Part shown: piece after piece, positions 11,703-23,645 of the stretch
Numbering within the stretch: position 1 is the first letter of the stretch
How the letters are laid out: each line of letters opens with the position of its first letter
Assembly: GCA_035578155.1 (NCBI GenBank)
Contig: JAPWDM010000059.1
Coordinates: 823,501-887,500 of the forward strand
Source: Brachynemurus nebulosus
Taxonomy: Eukaryota > Arthropoda > Insecta > Neuroptera > Myrmeleontidae
Direction: 5' to 3'
Length of the DNA: 64,000 nt
Translations under genes and position numbers: made by a program
The notes under the pieces: generated by a model
What the model saw: the letters and a program-made list of their open reading frames with translations, nothing else
What the model was told of the DNA's origin: nothing
The model's database searches: none

Positions 11703-12519
11703 ATCGAAGTGTTCGCTTCTACCATAACATTCTATTCCCTCTCCGCTCTCGTGCTTTATCAGACGAGAGCTCGCGGGATAGTTTGTTTTGTTTTGGTTAT
11801 TTTATATGTATACACGCCAAATATACACATTTTTACATGTACTTTGTAAGAATTATAGCGCTACGACGCTCGAGGGTAGAAGAGGGGTCGAAGGACGGGG
11901 AGGGGAAGGGGGAGGGGTGAGTATATTGTTGGCAATGTCAACATCTCACAGTATACCATATAGCGGCGATATTGAATTTTAGTTAGGTAGGTACATATTT
12001 TCTCATCTTACTTTTTACCAAATCGCAGGGATAGCTTATTTGTTCAGTACTGGTGTTAATGAGTTAATGCACGGGAAAATTTGTAAAGAACAAAAAAATG
12101 AACATTTTAAACGAATCTGGAAGATGATTTCATTCCCAACTAGGTATAATTACAATCATAATAATTAGTTGAGTAATGATAAATAAAAAACATTTCGGAG
12201 GCATCAGATATTTTTGTTCAACTTTCCGGCTCCACTCGGTACCAACGTGATCAATCACTTGACTGATCTAAACCAAATCGAATCTAAAATAGCTGAATTT
12301 ACAGAATGGAAATTCGCTAATAAAAACCTTTATTTTACATAAAATATTCAAATTTTATCATCAATAATAAAACTGTAAAAAAACATATTTTCGATGACGA
12401 TGTTATTTCTTCCTTTGATGCAATATTTTAAATATAGACATCCTCTTCTATCATACTGTATCGCTTTCAAATAGAATGTTAATATTTTTTTTCTATAATC
12501 ATAGTGGAAAATAGGTTTT
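11703..12519. other. Unassigned stretch containing a G-rich tract
   Basis: The frames at 11627-11920 and 11788-11982 have no known domain. A strong guanine tract lies at 11897-11917. Positions 12193-12227 share about 35 bp, in inverse orientation, with 37093-37128. Confidence 0.45.
11897..11917 (+). other. Predicted G-quadruplex motif
   Basis: Four guanine runs of 4-5 are separated by one or two adenines (GGGGAGGGGAAGGGG, then GAGGGG). This fits the canonical G3+N1-7 quadruplex pattern on the plus strand. The tract runs directly into GTGAGT, a perfect 5' splice-donor core, but no exon is demonstrated. Confidence 0.7.
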
Positions 12520-12554
12520 TGCGCTCTGTGAAGAGAGCGTAAAATGTCTAGTTG

Positions 12555-12612
12555 CCGAGCGACAAGGTACTATTTTTCGCTTTAAGGCAAAAAGTAATAC
12601 TTTGTCACTCGG
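12555..12612. repeat. Hairpin with 23-bp arms
   Basis: The left arm CCGAGCGACAAGGTACTATT is matched by AGTAATACTTTGTCACTCGG, with a loop of about 11 bases. Its style is like the GC-loop hairpins elsewhere in the window. Confidence 0.6.
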
Positions 12613-12951
12613 CCAATGTATATTTAATAGCAAATCGGGTAGGCGTTGTTTATTTATTTTCTATGGCAACAAATAAACACATTCTAAATTTATTATTATT
12701 TTTATCGTGATCAAGTCAAACATCAAATTTATTAAATTTCAAAATAACTACAAAATATTAATTAAAAATAATAAATAACTCTAATTAATAAATATTTAGT
12801 AAGAATAAAAAATTTAAAAAAATCTATACATATATGATGGAAATATGCACTAGTGAAAGTGATTTCGCAAGTATACACCTCTAGATATTTCTGAAACTGC
12901 AAAAATTATAACATTAAAGTAAATATTAACGCCCATTATTATTTTTTCAAG
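12613..12951. other. AT-rich stretch, nothing recognised
   Basis: No gene or repeat family was recognised. Confidence 0.5.
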
Positions 12952-13514
12952 TAACGTAAAAGCCCCTATACCGGAACACTATTTTTAGGTGTGTAATTAA
13001 ACTGGCTTATAAAAATTGACAAGTAAATTAAACACCCATTTTTTTTTCTTAATAAGCATGAAAGAAAGTTTTTTTTTAATCCAATGAATATGCTTTTAAA
13101 AGAAAAAAAACTCAAAAATTTTTATTTATTAATGTTTTTCATTTACAAAATGTCGACATCTAGATATCCATACAAAGAAATATTTATGACACTAGGAGTT
13201 GGGAACCGATATACAAACAGACGTGTAATATGAGTAATATGACACGTAGAGTGACATCTAGACGTCAAAGTAGGAAACATAGAATAGTTTAAGTATCAGA
13301 CGTAAACAAAGGATCAAAATATATATGTATATGTATTTCTTTAATTTAGTAAGGAAACATTAACTGTGAGGTGAATTTAAATTGAAAAATAATCATTCTA
13401 TTAATAATAATTTTTGTTATCAGAGGTTTCTTTCAGAAATAACTTCATTAATATATAAATGTCAAAATTGTTCGGAGATATGATTGCGTTCCGGTATGGG
13501 GGCTTTTACGTTAT
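12952..13514. mobile_element. TIR MITE with AACGTAAAAGCCCC ends
   Basis: The left end TAACGTAAAAGCCCCTATAC is matched by the inverse GTATGGGGGCTTTTACGTTA. The TIR is about 25 bp with one or two mismatches and continues into CCGGAAC/GTTCCGG. The element is about 563 bp, non-coding, with a probable TA target. Superfamily not assigned. Confidence 0.8.
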
Positions 13515-15140
13515 CTTTTAAATAAAAAATACAATTTATAAGATTGTAGAAAAAATTTTGTGTGTAATTCGTGCACATGAGAATAACATTCTTAATCGAG
13601 CGGCAATGTACCATTTTGAGCTCTTAATACACAAATATTCTATTATTATCTTGCAATTAAATTGTTATAACACTGAAAATCTAATAACACGTGTGGGAAA
13701 TAAAGGTGTTGTTGATCGTATACAGTTTTATTATTAGTATATTATGTTTCCTTTTCTATCAGTTACCGTCAGTCGACTCACAAATCGTTCTTACTCTTTC
13801 TAAATTATGGTGGCATTGAAAAATTTTCAAATAAGAAAATTCATGTATGTGAAAATTTTTTTTTTTTTTTTGCCTTTTTGTCTAATGCCCTCCGTTCTTA
13901 GTGAATAAACAAAACAAATACAATGGTAAGAAGAATACGAGTAAAATACAATCGACGTCTCAAGTAAGAGATAAAAAATTAAAAGATAAAAGTTTTAGTT
14001 ACTTCTTTAATTTTTTTTTAAATAATTCTAGTCAGACTAAAAAGTGGAAAATAAATTAAAGTCAAAAAAAAAAAATGTTTTTAGGAAAAAGCTTTTATTT
14101 AAAAATGGGTTAAAAAGTATAAAATAACTTTTGAGTGAGGTTTGAAGGAATATGCAACATCAGTAATTATTTACTGATACGAACCATTTTAATTTTAAAA
14201 GGGAGTATTTAAGAACGTCGAGTGTCTTTTAATCATATTCAAAATACTAGCAAGTTTGTTTGTTTGTTTAAGTAAAAAATATGCAAATAATTTATAAGAA
14301 AAATAAAAGAAGAAAATCAATTTTCTTTTCTTCTGTGGAGAAGGGAAACATATTAATTTTCATTGTAAATTATTTGTATTTGAATTTTAAATTTTGGCAT
14401 TATTTTCATGTATTTTTGTTTTCAATATTTTTGTTTTCTGTACCGTTTTCGAGAAAATTCAAAAAAATGAATGGAATGATTTTTATTTTAAAATTTCACT
14501 ACATCATTTTAGGAGTAAACAAACAAATAAATGGAAAATTAAAAGAATTTTTCAAGTGTGAAAATTGAAAAATTGTTCAGAGTCAAATATCAGACGGGGG
14601 TGTTTTTTATTTCAAATTACAATAAAACACTACGAAGGGAGAACAGCTTGTGAAATTTGCAGTAGTTTCGGGTGGGTTACAATTCTCCATTATATATTCG
14701 TTTCAAATTCGAATCCAAATTTTCCAAAACAGTTTACAAATGTGTCGTCGAATAAAGGTTTCATGGGTTAAAAACTGTTAATTTTTGCGTACGAAATATT
14801 ATTACGAAATATTTCCAAATTATTTGTTGATTATTCATCGATTGAGAAAATTGACGATTCGCAAATATATCCTTAATTTAAATTATCAACTTTACCAGAA
14901 ATGGGAAGATGTTACAAAGAATTTCATAATCAGTTTTAAATTTTGGGATTATGTTTTTAATATTGGATACAATTTTTCGAACAGTAAATATTTTAGTATA
15001 AGTACTTAGGTTAAAGACTACAAAAGGTACATTTTGTAAAAAAATTTCTAGAACAGGTACTTTTCCATTACAATGATATCTCTTGGGTTCGCTATAAATA
15101 CGGATAAACTTAAATATTATCGTGGTTTATTTAATTATGT
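13515..15140. other. AT-rich stretch with clustered weak open frames
   Basis: Three plus-strand frames (14281-14568, 14565-14771, 14785-15009) cover about 730 bp almost continuously, switching frame at 14565 and back by 14785. Their translations are rich in K, I, F, N and Y, as expected from AT-rich DNA, and no domain was recognised. A decayed gene cannot be excluded, but chance is the simpler explanation. Confidence 0.35.
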
Positions 15141-15603
15141 ACAGCTAAACCTTTTTTTATGCGGTCTTTTTTTGTGCGACTTTTTTTATGCGATTTTTTT
15201 ATGCGGTTTGTAAAAAATGGCCATTAAGATGCATAATATGAATCAAAATCAAGAGACAGTAAGAAACTTGAACATTTACTGTAATAACTTTCTTTGATAA
15301 AAATACTTTTTAATGGCTTTTAAGCGTTAATACATTGTATAAGAACGTAATTTATTGCATCATTTAATTTTTTTACAGATGTAACTATTTTTTAAAATTT
15401 TCATAATATTATAAAAATAAAATAAAATGTTCCTACGTATAAATTAATGTTTTATCTTGTTTATAAAAGCAACTTCTAAAAAAATTTCTAAGTTTTGAGC
15501 GTTTTGAGTTACGTATTTTCGATGAAACTTTTTTTATGCGGGCCCGATCTACCGCATAAAAAAAGTTTTTTTTACAATCTGGACCGAACTAAACTTTTTA
15601 TAT
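15141..15603 (+). mobile_element. CAGCTRAACC/ATGCGG element, copy 1 (interrupted)
   Basis: After TA it starts CAGCTAAACCTTTTTTTATG. It contains several TTTTTTATGCGG or TGTGCGAC motifs near both ends. It follows the copy at 19811-20332 through GAACTAAA..TTTTTATA and then stops at about 15603, where GGGGAGATCCTTGTACCTTG begins. The right terminal part is therefore missing or displaced by another insertion. The TA target and end sequence suggest a Tc1/mariner-type MITE. Confidence 0.65.
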
Positions 15604-17131
15604 GTAGGGGAGATCCTTGTACCTTGGGACACCTTGCACCTCGTGACAAGCCTATAATTTGAGAACATTATTTATGTGCACAACTGCAAAACTACTAGTG
15701 CATTAAATAAATTTATTTAGTTGGCCTAAGTAAAAAATAATGCTTTTAATGACTAGAAAAAAATTACAAAAGTATTGCACAATTTTACAAAAGTATTTTC
15801 CGGGGTCACTCGACATAGTAATTATAGTTCACAATATTGTAAAGTCGTTCTAAATACATCACATATAACATAAATACTTATTAGAATACTATGAATTCTC
15901 GACATAGTTTAGATAGTTTGAAACTAAACATCTATACTCACTGTTGGAATAGTTAAACAGTATAGTATGTACTTATATAAGTACCATATGTCCTAATACC
16001 CAAGCACTATTGAAAATTATATTTTAAAAAGAAGAGATACAGCGATATTATACTACCCTGCTCTTGAATTGACCCTGATCATTGACTTTGAGATCACGAT
16101 CGAGGTCTCATATTCGGATGCAGAATTTTTCGCTGTTTCCATTTCCGAGGTCAAAAGTGGGGGTTGCCATATAAAAAAACGGACTTGTTCTTGATATCAC
16201 CTTGAACCTTAACTTTGAGGTCAAGGTGAAGATCATCATCGGATGCGCCGTAACAAATGGTGAAACTTTTGTCCTCATCATTTATCCCAAAAATGCTTTC
16301 CCGCTGAGATTTTTGACTTTTTTATACTTTTGACTAGTACTGTATACTAAAAATACTTAAATTGTAACGTTGCCTTCAATTTTCGTTTTTTTACACGAAA
16401 ACCGTTAGGTATATCAAAAATTTGCATATGACCTAAATTTTATATCATTTTATTGCAAACAAATCAAAAAAAAAATCATCACTCTACGATCAATAATAAG
16501 CAAGATATAAGCAATCTCCCGATGGGCTTTTTCTGCAACTTTCTCCCTCCCCCCTCCAATTTGTCGACCATCCTAGAGGTCGACGACATCGGTTTTCATA
16601 CTCACCTAAGACCCCTTAACAATAATCAAAAGTCAAATTCTATACCTCTTTCAGTGCATACTCAATGTCACCTAGCACCTCGTCTAAAGTGAATTATAAC
16701 AGTATATACACTGTGTCTATCTGTCTGTCTGTCTATATCATCCTGTGATGTAATACTCTATATTATTCATTCACAAATAATATTTACATAAATGAAAAAT
16801 GTTTGAAAATAATTCAATGTCGTTTTCGTGAAAATTTAAAATAACAAAAAAGAAATAGGATATAATTTATGTAAAAAAATATTAAAAGCTGATGAAAAAT
16901 ACAATTCTGTTACTTTTTTATTAAAACAAAAAATTAAATTTTCATAGGTATTACCCACTTAATTTAAAAATGACTAGTCAGTAGAAAAATAACACGTCGT
17001 TTTTAAAAAAAAAAGTGAAAGCTTTAAAAATGATTTTTTATTTAACGTAGAAAATTGTGAAAATTATTTCCCTTGAATTTTGTGTAATACATTGAGAGAA
17101 GTAACCTCAAAGCATAAAAGCTGGACGATTA
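15604..17131. other. Unassigned stretch, probably decayed repeats
   Basis: It begins with TAGGGGAGATCCTTGTACCT, which may be the end of another transposon. About 16061-16330 contains repeated short phrases around GGTCAAGGT and GAGGTC. The frame at 16453-16692 has no known domain. A short CTGT/CTAT microsatellite lies near 16717-16737. Confidence 0.4.
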
Positions 17132-17154
17132 TAATGGGGTATTTGACAGTTGTT

Positions 17155-17398
17155 GAAAAAATATCCATTTTGATTTTTAAATAAAATTGCTCGAGTCATA
17201 ATTATACTGAATATTGCATCTTTATAAATTATTTCATTCAAAAATATAAAATTTTGATTACGTCATTTTTAACGTAAATTTTGTAATTTAATTTAATTAA
17301 AATTTTTATATTTTTGAATGAAATAATTTGTAAAAAAGCAATATTCAGTATCATTATGACTCGGGTAATTATTTAAAAATCAAAATAGATATTTTTTA
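17155..17398. repeat. Long hairpin 1 within the MITE
   Basis: Inverted arms of about 95 bp, imperfect, surround a loop at 17256-17300. An example pair is ACTGAATATTGC and GCAATATTCAGT. The loop starts GATTACGTCATTTTTAACGT. Confidence 0.7.
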
Positions 17399-17489
17399 AA
17401 GCTGCTTTTGCTTGATGTTTTTGATTACGTCATTTTTAACGTAAATTTTTTAATTTTATTTAATTAAAAACATCAAGCAAAAGCAGCTT
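17399..17489. repeat. Hairpin 2 with the same loop
   Basis: Perfect 24-bp arms (AAGCTGCTTTTGCTTGATG plus T5, and the inverse) surround a loop at 17423-17467. The loop matches that of hairpin 1 at about 43 of 45 positions by eye, while the arms are unrelated. Confidence 0.8.
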
Positions 17490-17909
17490 ACGTCACAAGC
17501 TCGCTATATTATTTTGTAGTTAGGAAAAAAACTGTTTGCTTTTTTTGTTAACTATGAAAGAAATTTTTCATTATTAATTTTTTTTTAAATTATTTGACAA
17601 TTTAAAACGTGTTTAACCGTTTACACTCAACCGATATGTCCAGTTTCTCGCGATTCAGGATTAAATGCTAAAAATAACACAAATGTCACAAGCAAAACAA
17701 CTACCGATTCAATGTTCTAGAGCCAATGACGTCAGACGATTTGAAAGAGACAGAAAGCATCGTTTTGGCAGTCTTTTTAAAAACTGAAATTTTATCGGTG
17801 ATTTTTATTAAAATTATAGTACAAAATAATTTAAAAATGTGTATTAAGCTTAGTAAGAAGTAAAACATACACTAAGATGGTTTTTAAAAAATTGTCAAAT
17901 ACCCCATTT

Positions 17910-18424
17910 AACTAACATAAGACATAATAGAGCTATTAAACAGGTTTTTATTCTGATATTTGTCGTGTAGCTTTTGGGGGTTTTGTAAGCTTTAATTTTA
18001 AACTGAATTATATTTCCCCTAAAAAAAATTTGGCCAGAAACTAAATAATTGTCAGCTTTTTCTCTCCAAGAGGCATACGCCGTATAAAATAAAAATTTTA
18101 TAAAAAAAAAAAAAAACTATGACCGGAAGTTTTTCGATTTAAACGTACTTGACGCCTGGTTCAAGTACAATTTTACTCTTGCAAGACCAAGTCTAAAACG
18201 GAGACTAAGATCAAATTGCAAAACTAAGACCAAATTTTTTAATATAAGGACAAGACGGATCAAGATAACTCAGGTTCTGGTCCTGCTTTTTACAATGTCT
18301 AAAACGTTGGCATTTTGTTCAATAAATCAACATAAAATATATTGAGGCCCCTTTACTTTATCTCTAGGTCATTTCAAATATAGTCTTTTTAGTGATACTG
18401 CATTATATTTTTGATAGTTCAATA
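17910..18424. other. AT-rich stretch, nothing recognised
   Basis: No gene was seen. A poly-A run lies near 18102-18116. Confidence 0.5.
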
Positions 18425-18891
18425 TACAGGGTGTAAAAAAAATAACTCTCGTCCTTTTAAGGGGTGACTCATTTCACCCTGTAGATACTAAAACCACAGG
18501 AATTTTTTCGGAATTAACAGTTTGAGAAAATCGCAAATTAACTGGCTACATTATGTTTCAAAATTTTTCTAAGAACGGCCCTGTCTAAATTATGCATAAA
18601 TACCTTCTTAATATCAAAGGCCGAAAATAATTTTATTGACTAAAATTCAATAAAATTTTGTAAACATGTTTAGGTCGTAAACGTGTTTCCCAGATGTTTT
18701 TTTTTTTTTTTTTTTTTTTAAAAACAGAAAATTTATCTTACAAAGATGAGATGCTCAGAGCCGCATTAAAAAAATTTTTTAAAGACCTCTTTTTTGGACC
18801 CATTTTGGTTCAAATTTATTGGCAAATATCAATTACATGTGTGAGATCTACCCACTTTTCGTAGCGAGATTTATATATTTTACACCCTGTA
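18425..18891. mobile_element. TA-flanked MITE with ACAGGGTGTAAAA ends
   Basis: The left end TACAGGGTGTAAAA is matched by TTTTACACCCTGTA. The element is about 467 bp. The subterminal sequence (ATAACTC..GTCCTTTTAAGGGGTGAC) is shared with the smaller palindromic element at 50558-50700. A long T run lies at about 18698-18719. Probably Tc1/mariner-type. Confidence 0.75.
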
Positions 18892-19810
18892 TACGTAGGA
18901 AAGATTTTAGAAAGAATCGATTTTACTTTTTAATGAGAAGCTGCGATGACTATTTGGAAAGAAGATTTGTTTATTTTCGAAGCTTCTGTAAATTGGGGAT
19001 GGGACTTATTTAAAACAAAACAAATATTCAAGTATTCAAATTTTGTTAACTAAGAATTTTTTTATTCCATCTCGAAATTCTCATAAAATCAACGTCGAGC
19101 ATAGCTTGAAATAGTTATTTATTTGTATAATTTGCAACTGATAAATATTTACACAATTTGTAACCTCGTTTTAAATATATCACTACTAAACAAAAAGATA
19201 TAAACTACACAAATTACATTTCAAACTACTTCATTTAAACATGAACATTGTAAGAGCAAATATCTATATATGTGTATATTTTGTTTAATGATTTTAGCAA
19301 CAATACTAATTACTAACCTGTCAATAATACGGTACCAAAGAGTACTTTTGCATATAGTATTTAAGTATTTAAGCGAGTAGACTAGAAACCAACTGACAGA
19401 CAAATACATACATACATCGACATGGTATGTATCATGATAATATGTACTTTACGTACGGTGCTGCCAACTGTGAATGATTCGTATTATTATGAAAGAAAAA
19501 CAAGTTTAAATTTCATTTGTTTTACATATTATTCCTGTTAAGTTAGCTGATGTTACCCAGTGTTTTTAATGAAAACAAATATAAAGAGCTGAAATTTAAG
19601 ATTGTAAGTTCCAAACTGAAGGAAAATAAAAATCGTCGTTTTTTTTGGGCTTTTTCATTTATAAAAGCGGGTGAATTTTTTTCAGATTTAGTGACTCAGA
19701 AAAATTGTACCGCTTCAAACGTGCCCTCTTACGTTATAATTAATAAAAAGCTACACCGATTTTGAAAATGTAGTTTTGAGTAAAACATGTTTGAATTTTT
19801 ATATCTTATA
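18892..19810. other. AT-rich stretch, nothing recognised
   Basis: No gene was seen. The short frames at 18819-19013, 19221-19409 and 19550-19765 have no recognised domain. Confidence 0.45.
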
Positions 19811-20332
19811 TAGCTAAACCCTTTTTTATGCGGTCCTTTTTTGGTGCGATTTTCTTTATGCGGTTTTTAAAAAAATGGTCGTCAAAATACATAATGTGAA
19901 TCAAATTCAAGAGAAAGTAAAAAACTTAAATATTAACTTTAATAACTTTCTTTGATAAAAATACTTTTTAATGGTTTTTAAGTATTTAATCAGTACCTAC
20001 GTTGCATAAGAATATAAGTTACTTCATTTAGTTTTTTAACAGATGTATTTTTCACAATTTTCATAATTTTATAAAAATGAAATAAAATGCTTTCATGTAG
20101 AAATTAATGCTTTATCTCGTTTAGAAAAGCAACTGCTAAGAAAATCATGAGTATTTTCGATAAATCTTTTTTTATGCGGTCCCGATCCACCGTATAAAAA
20201 ATTTTTTTTTTTGACAATCTGGACTGAACTAAATTTTTTATAGCTATTTATGATATTTTTGAATATATATTTTTTTTGTGCGACTTCTTTTATACGGTCC
20301 CTATCCATCTCATAAAAAAAGGTTCAGCTGTA
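19811..20332 (+). mobile_element. CAGCTRAACC/ATGCGG element, copy 2 (full)
   Basis: It starts TAGCTAAACCCTTTTTTATG and ends with the inverse CATAAAAAAAGGTTCAGCTG followed by TA. TTTTTTATGCGG or GTGCGA motifs cluster near both ends. The length is about 520 bp, with no coding capacity. Pieces of the same family are at 15141-15603 (truncated right), 23529-23575 (left end only) and 30100-30235 (interior). Confidence 0.75.
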
Positions 20333-20355
20333 TAACAGTTAACATTTAATATTTT

Positions 20356-21349
20356 ATACACTAGCGGAAATAATTAAATGATCAAAAAAAATTCCAAATT
20401 TTTAGTGATTTTTCGAATGGCTTCGTGAAAAATGGTCGTATCGGAGTCGTAAGCAAAATAATTTAAAGCTGGAAGTTTCTAGTTTCGAGATCTTGCGATA
20501 AAAAAATTTTCAAAGCAACGAGGGTGGCATAATCCTAATAAATACACTGAAAAAAAAAATTTTCGAAATTTTTTTGGTTTTTTTTTTTGGTCCACGGACA
20601 TGAAAAAAATTTAGGTTTAATTTGCTTTTTTATAGACTTTTATACGACAATTTCTTGCTCAGATATCGGACTTTGAATGGAAAAGGATCATTTCGTCTTT
20701 GACCATCGATATCTCAGCAACCAATGATCACACAGAAAATTGAACGGGTGTTTCAAAAACTCGAATAAATTTAAATTTATAAAAAAAAATTTCTTAAAAA
20801 AATTTCAAAAAATTTTTTTTGAGAATTTTTCGAAATTTTTTTTGAAAATTTTCTAAGAAATTTTCTTTTTTTTATAAATTTAAATTTATTCGAGTTTTTG
20901 AAACACCCGTTCAATTTTCTGTGTGAAAATTGGTTGCTGAGATATTGATGGTCAAAGACGAAATGATCCTTTTCCATTCAAAGTCCGATATCTGAGCAAG
21001 ATGTGGCCGTATAAAAGTCTATAAAAAAGCAAATTAAAGCTGAATGAACAAGTTATCCGGTCCATATGGTGCTTAAGTCGGAAAAATTTTTCCAAAGCCG
21101 TGGGCCAAAAAAAAAAAAAAAAAAACCGAAAAAATTTCGAAATTTTCTTTTTCAGTGTATTTATTAGGATTGCGCCACACACGTTGCTTTGAAAATTTCT
21201 TTATCGCAAGATCTCGAAACTAGAAACTTCCAGCTTTAAACTGCTTTGCTTACGTCTCCGATACGACCATTGTTCACAAAGATACAGCCATTCGAAAAAT
21301 CGCTAAAAATTTGGAATTTTTTTCTGATCCTTTATTTCCGCTAGTGTAT
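20356..21349. mobile_element. 994-bp snap-back (hairpin) element
   Basis: The sequence folds on itself over nearly its whole length. Ends are ATACACTAGCGGAAATAA and TTATTTCCGCTAGTGTAT. Arms pair through AAGCTGGAAGTTTCTAGTTT, ATCTTGCGATAAA and TTGAACGGGTGTTTCAAAAA down to a turn near 20850. A TA target is likely. Arm identity is high but not perfect (for example GGGTGGCATAATCC versus GGATTGCGCCACAC). The open frames inside are by-products of the palindrome. Confidence 0.9.
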
Positions 21350-22009
21350 TTATAACTTGACAACTGCTCAATATTTCGTTTTCAAATCTTAGAAATTACC
21401 TTGGAATATATTTGTGAAACATTTCGAATCACCCTACAACGGAGTGAAAAACAGGAAATGTGGTAGTTGCTGGAATATAATTCAGTTAAACATGAAATAA
21501 CCTCTCCAATGCCGGACCTGGGTCCGGTACTGAGCCTGTCCGTCGTTCATCAATGCCGAAGTAATTAGGGCCGTTTATCATCATCATAGTAGTACCTGAG
21601 TAAATACATATCAATGTGTGAATAGACAGTAGTTAAAGCTAGTTAGAATATTCTATGTATAGTTCCAGGATAGAAAACATTTACAATTATTTACTCACTG
21701 AGCGTGTGAGAGAACGTTCGTGCTCATGTGGTTTGGTTTGCATTATTCCTGTGTACATTACCCTAATAGTTGTATTTAAATGATGTAGCTTTGGCTAAGT
21801 ATAATTATTATTAGTGGGATGGATAGATAAATTTGGTTTGCTCAATTAAAACCGATTAAAATGTAATTTAATGAAGCCGTGGGTGAAAATAATTTGGGTC
21901 ACGTAATTTTTGATAATAGTCCGCTTAATTTCGTCCAATGAAAATGGTAAATTTTTATTTGGCCAGGTAAAATATTGTTCTATGTTCCATGTGAGAAAAA
22001 TTAAATATC
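21350..22009. other. Unassigned stretch
   Basis: No gene was recognised. A short GC-richer patch lies at about 21510-21580 (GCCGGACCTGGGTCCGGTAC, partly palindromic). Confidence 0.45.
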
Positions 22010-22390
22010 TTTACTCAAAAAAAAAAAAAAATTATTTGATTTTTTTCTTTGAATTAAGAAAATATTTCTTTCAATCAACGAAAATATTTTTTTTGATTCA
22101 GAGAAATATTTTCTTGAAATTTTTTTTTTTAGTACCTAGACAAAAAAATATTTCTTTGAGTCAAAAAATAATTTTCTTGATTAAAAAAAAAAATAGAAAT
22201 CTTTTGAAAGAGTGCATTGATAGTCAGCGCATCTAAAAATTTCTTTGATTTTTTTTTTTTTTTTTTTTTTTTTTTGAATCAAAGAAAAATATTTTTTGAT
22301 TCAGAGAAATATTTCTTTGAATTTTTTTTTTCAGTAGACATATAAATATTTTTTTGAATCAAGAAAAATATTTCTGCTAGTCAAAAAACT
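22010..22390. repeat. Degenerate repeats of a TCAAAGAAATATTTC-like unit
   Basis: Eight or so variants of the palindrome-like core GAAATATTTCTTT with flanking TTGATTCA recur in both senses, separated by T and A runs (including one of about 25 T at 22248-22275). The plus frame at 21910-22236 is a by-product. Confidence 0.6.
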
Positions 22391-23525
22391 AATTGTTTGG
22401 TAATAACCAAAATATGTGTCAATGCTGTAATTTTTCAAACTCGATTTTCTCAAAAATTATAACACCTAGGAAAACAAAAGCGACGCCAAAATTAAGTATT
22501 TGGGACTATATTATATATTTTTTGACATTTTTCCCTAAATTTTAAAACTTCAAAATAATTGCACCAATAATATATATTTTATTTTTTAGTATGGTTCTAG
22601 TATTACACCTTTCAAAAAACTTACACCTTTCAAAAAAATACAGAATATTATTACCTTATGTAGGTACCTACAGCACACCAAATTTCATCAAAATCGAAGA
22701 GACGCTTTTTCAGTAATTTCCCTATGCTTATCTTGCTGTACCCTTTTTTTATAAACAAATTTCAAGGTATTAGTTTTAAATTTTAAATTTTATTTAAATT
22801 GGCGCCGTTTATTTTTTCCCAATGTTTGATTAATAATCTACTAATGCAAATGATAAAAAATCTTTTTTTATGCTTCCGTACTGTTGGAATATTATTATAC
22901 TGCCCACCACAAACAAAGTCTACATTAGACTTCCAACCGCACCGCCATTTTGTTTTTTAAATTAAACAAAAATTCCTTTTTTTTGTTCTATTATGTTCGA
23001 TTGTACCTTTAACAAGCACCTCTTCACAGTGCCCCCACCATCATTAGTAAATCGATATTATTATTATCAAATTTCATAACAGTTGAATAATTAGCAATGT
23101 GCATAATATTATTCACATTTATAAATACGTACAAATACAGTTACAATCCAATTTTATGAACACGTCTTCTACATGACAATTTAAAATTTATTTCCACTGT
23201 AATTACAAAACATGTATGTACGTATAAAACAAGCCATATGTGTGTAAATTTAATACAATTAATTCATTTACATACATGTTTTATATGTTATCTCATTCTA
23301 TGTGATCGTTCCATCTTTGTCGGTTGTGCTGTTGTTGTTATTCAGTCAATTTAAATTTAAAGTTAATTAATTGTTTTCATGTGAAATTTGAAAATTATAG
23401 TATGTTTATTACTAAAGCATAATAAATGTTGGTAACAAACATGGCTGTTTGTTGTGTACAATTCGTATTAAGTATGTGTTAGATGTATATTGTAATTATT
23501 TTACATGAATAGTTTTATTTGCTGT
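22391..23525. other. AT-rich stretch, nothing recognised
   Basis: No gene was seen. A short direct duplication of TTACACCTTTCAAAAAA occurs near 22603-22640. Confidence 0.45.
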
Positions 23526-23528
23526 AAG

Positions 23529-23575
23529 TACAGCTGAACCTGTTTTTATGCGGTCAGTTTTTGTATGACAGTATT
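23529..23575 (+). mobile_element. Left-end fragment of the CAGCTGAACC/ATGCGG element
   Basis: TA is followed by CAGCTGAACCTGTTTTTATG and CGGTCAG, matching the left end of the copies at 15141 and 19811. The rest of the element is absent. Confidence 0.6.
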
Positions 23576-23645
23576 TTTGTCACCATTATGTATTTGATGT
23601 ATGTACGTATGTCCAATTTTATTCATCAAATTCCTGTACCATAAG

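Larger units (their letters stand above)
17132..17909. mobile_element. TIR MITE with ATGGGGTATTTGACA ends and two internal hairpins
   Basis: The left end TAATGGGGTATTTGACA is matched by the inverse TGTCAAATACCCCATTTA. The element is about 778 bp, non-coding, with a probable TA target. Internally it contains two consecutive hairpins (17155-17398 and 17399-17489) that share one loop sequence. Confidence 0.8.

Noticed and set aside
11627..11920. 97-codon plus frame upstream of the G-rich tract
   Set aside because: It begins inside the right end of the Tigger-like element and shows no domain. The GTGAGT after it is not enough to call an exon.
22010..22390. Heat-shock-element-like GAA/TTC pattern
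   Set aside because: The spacing in GAAATATTTC is not the alternating nGAAn pattern required for heat-shock elements.
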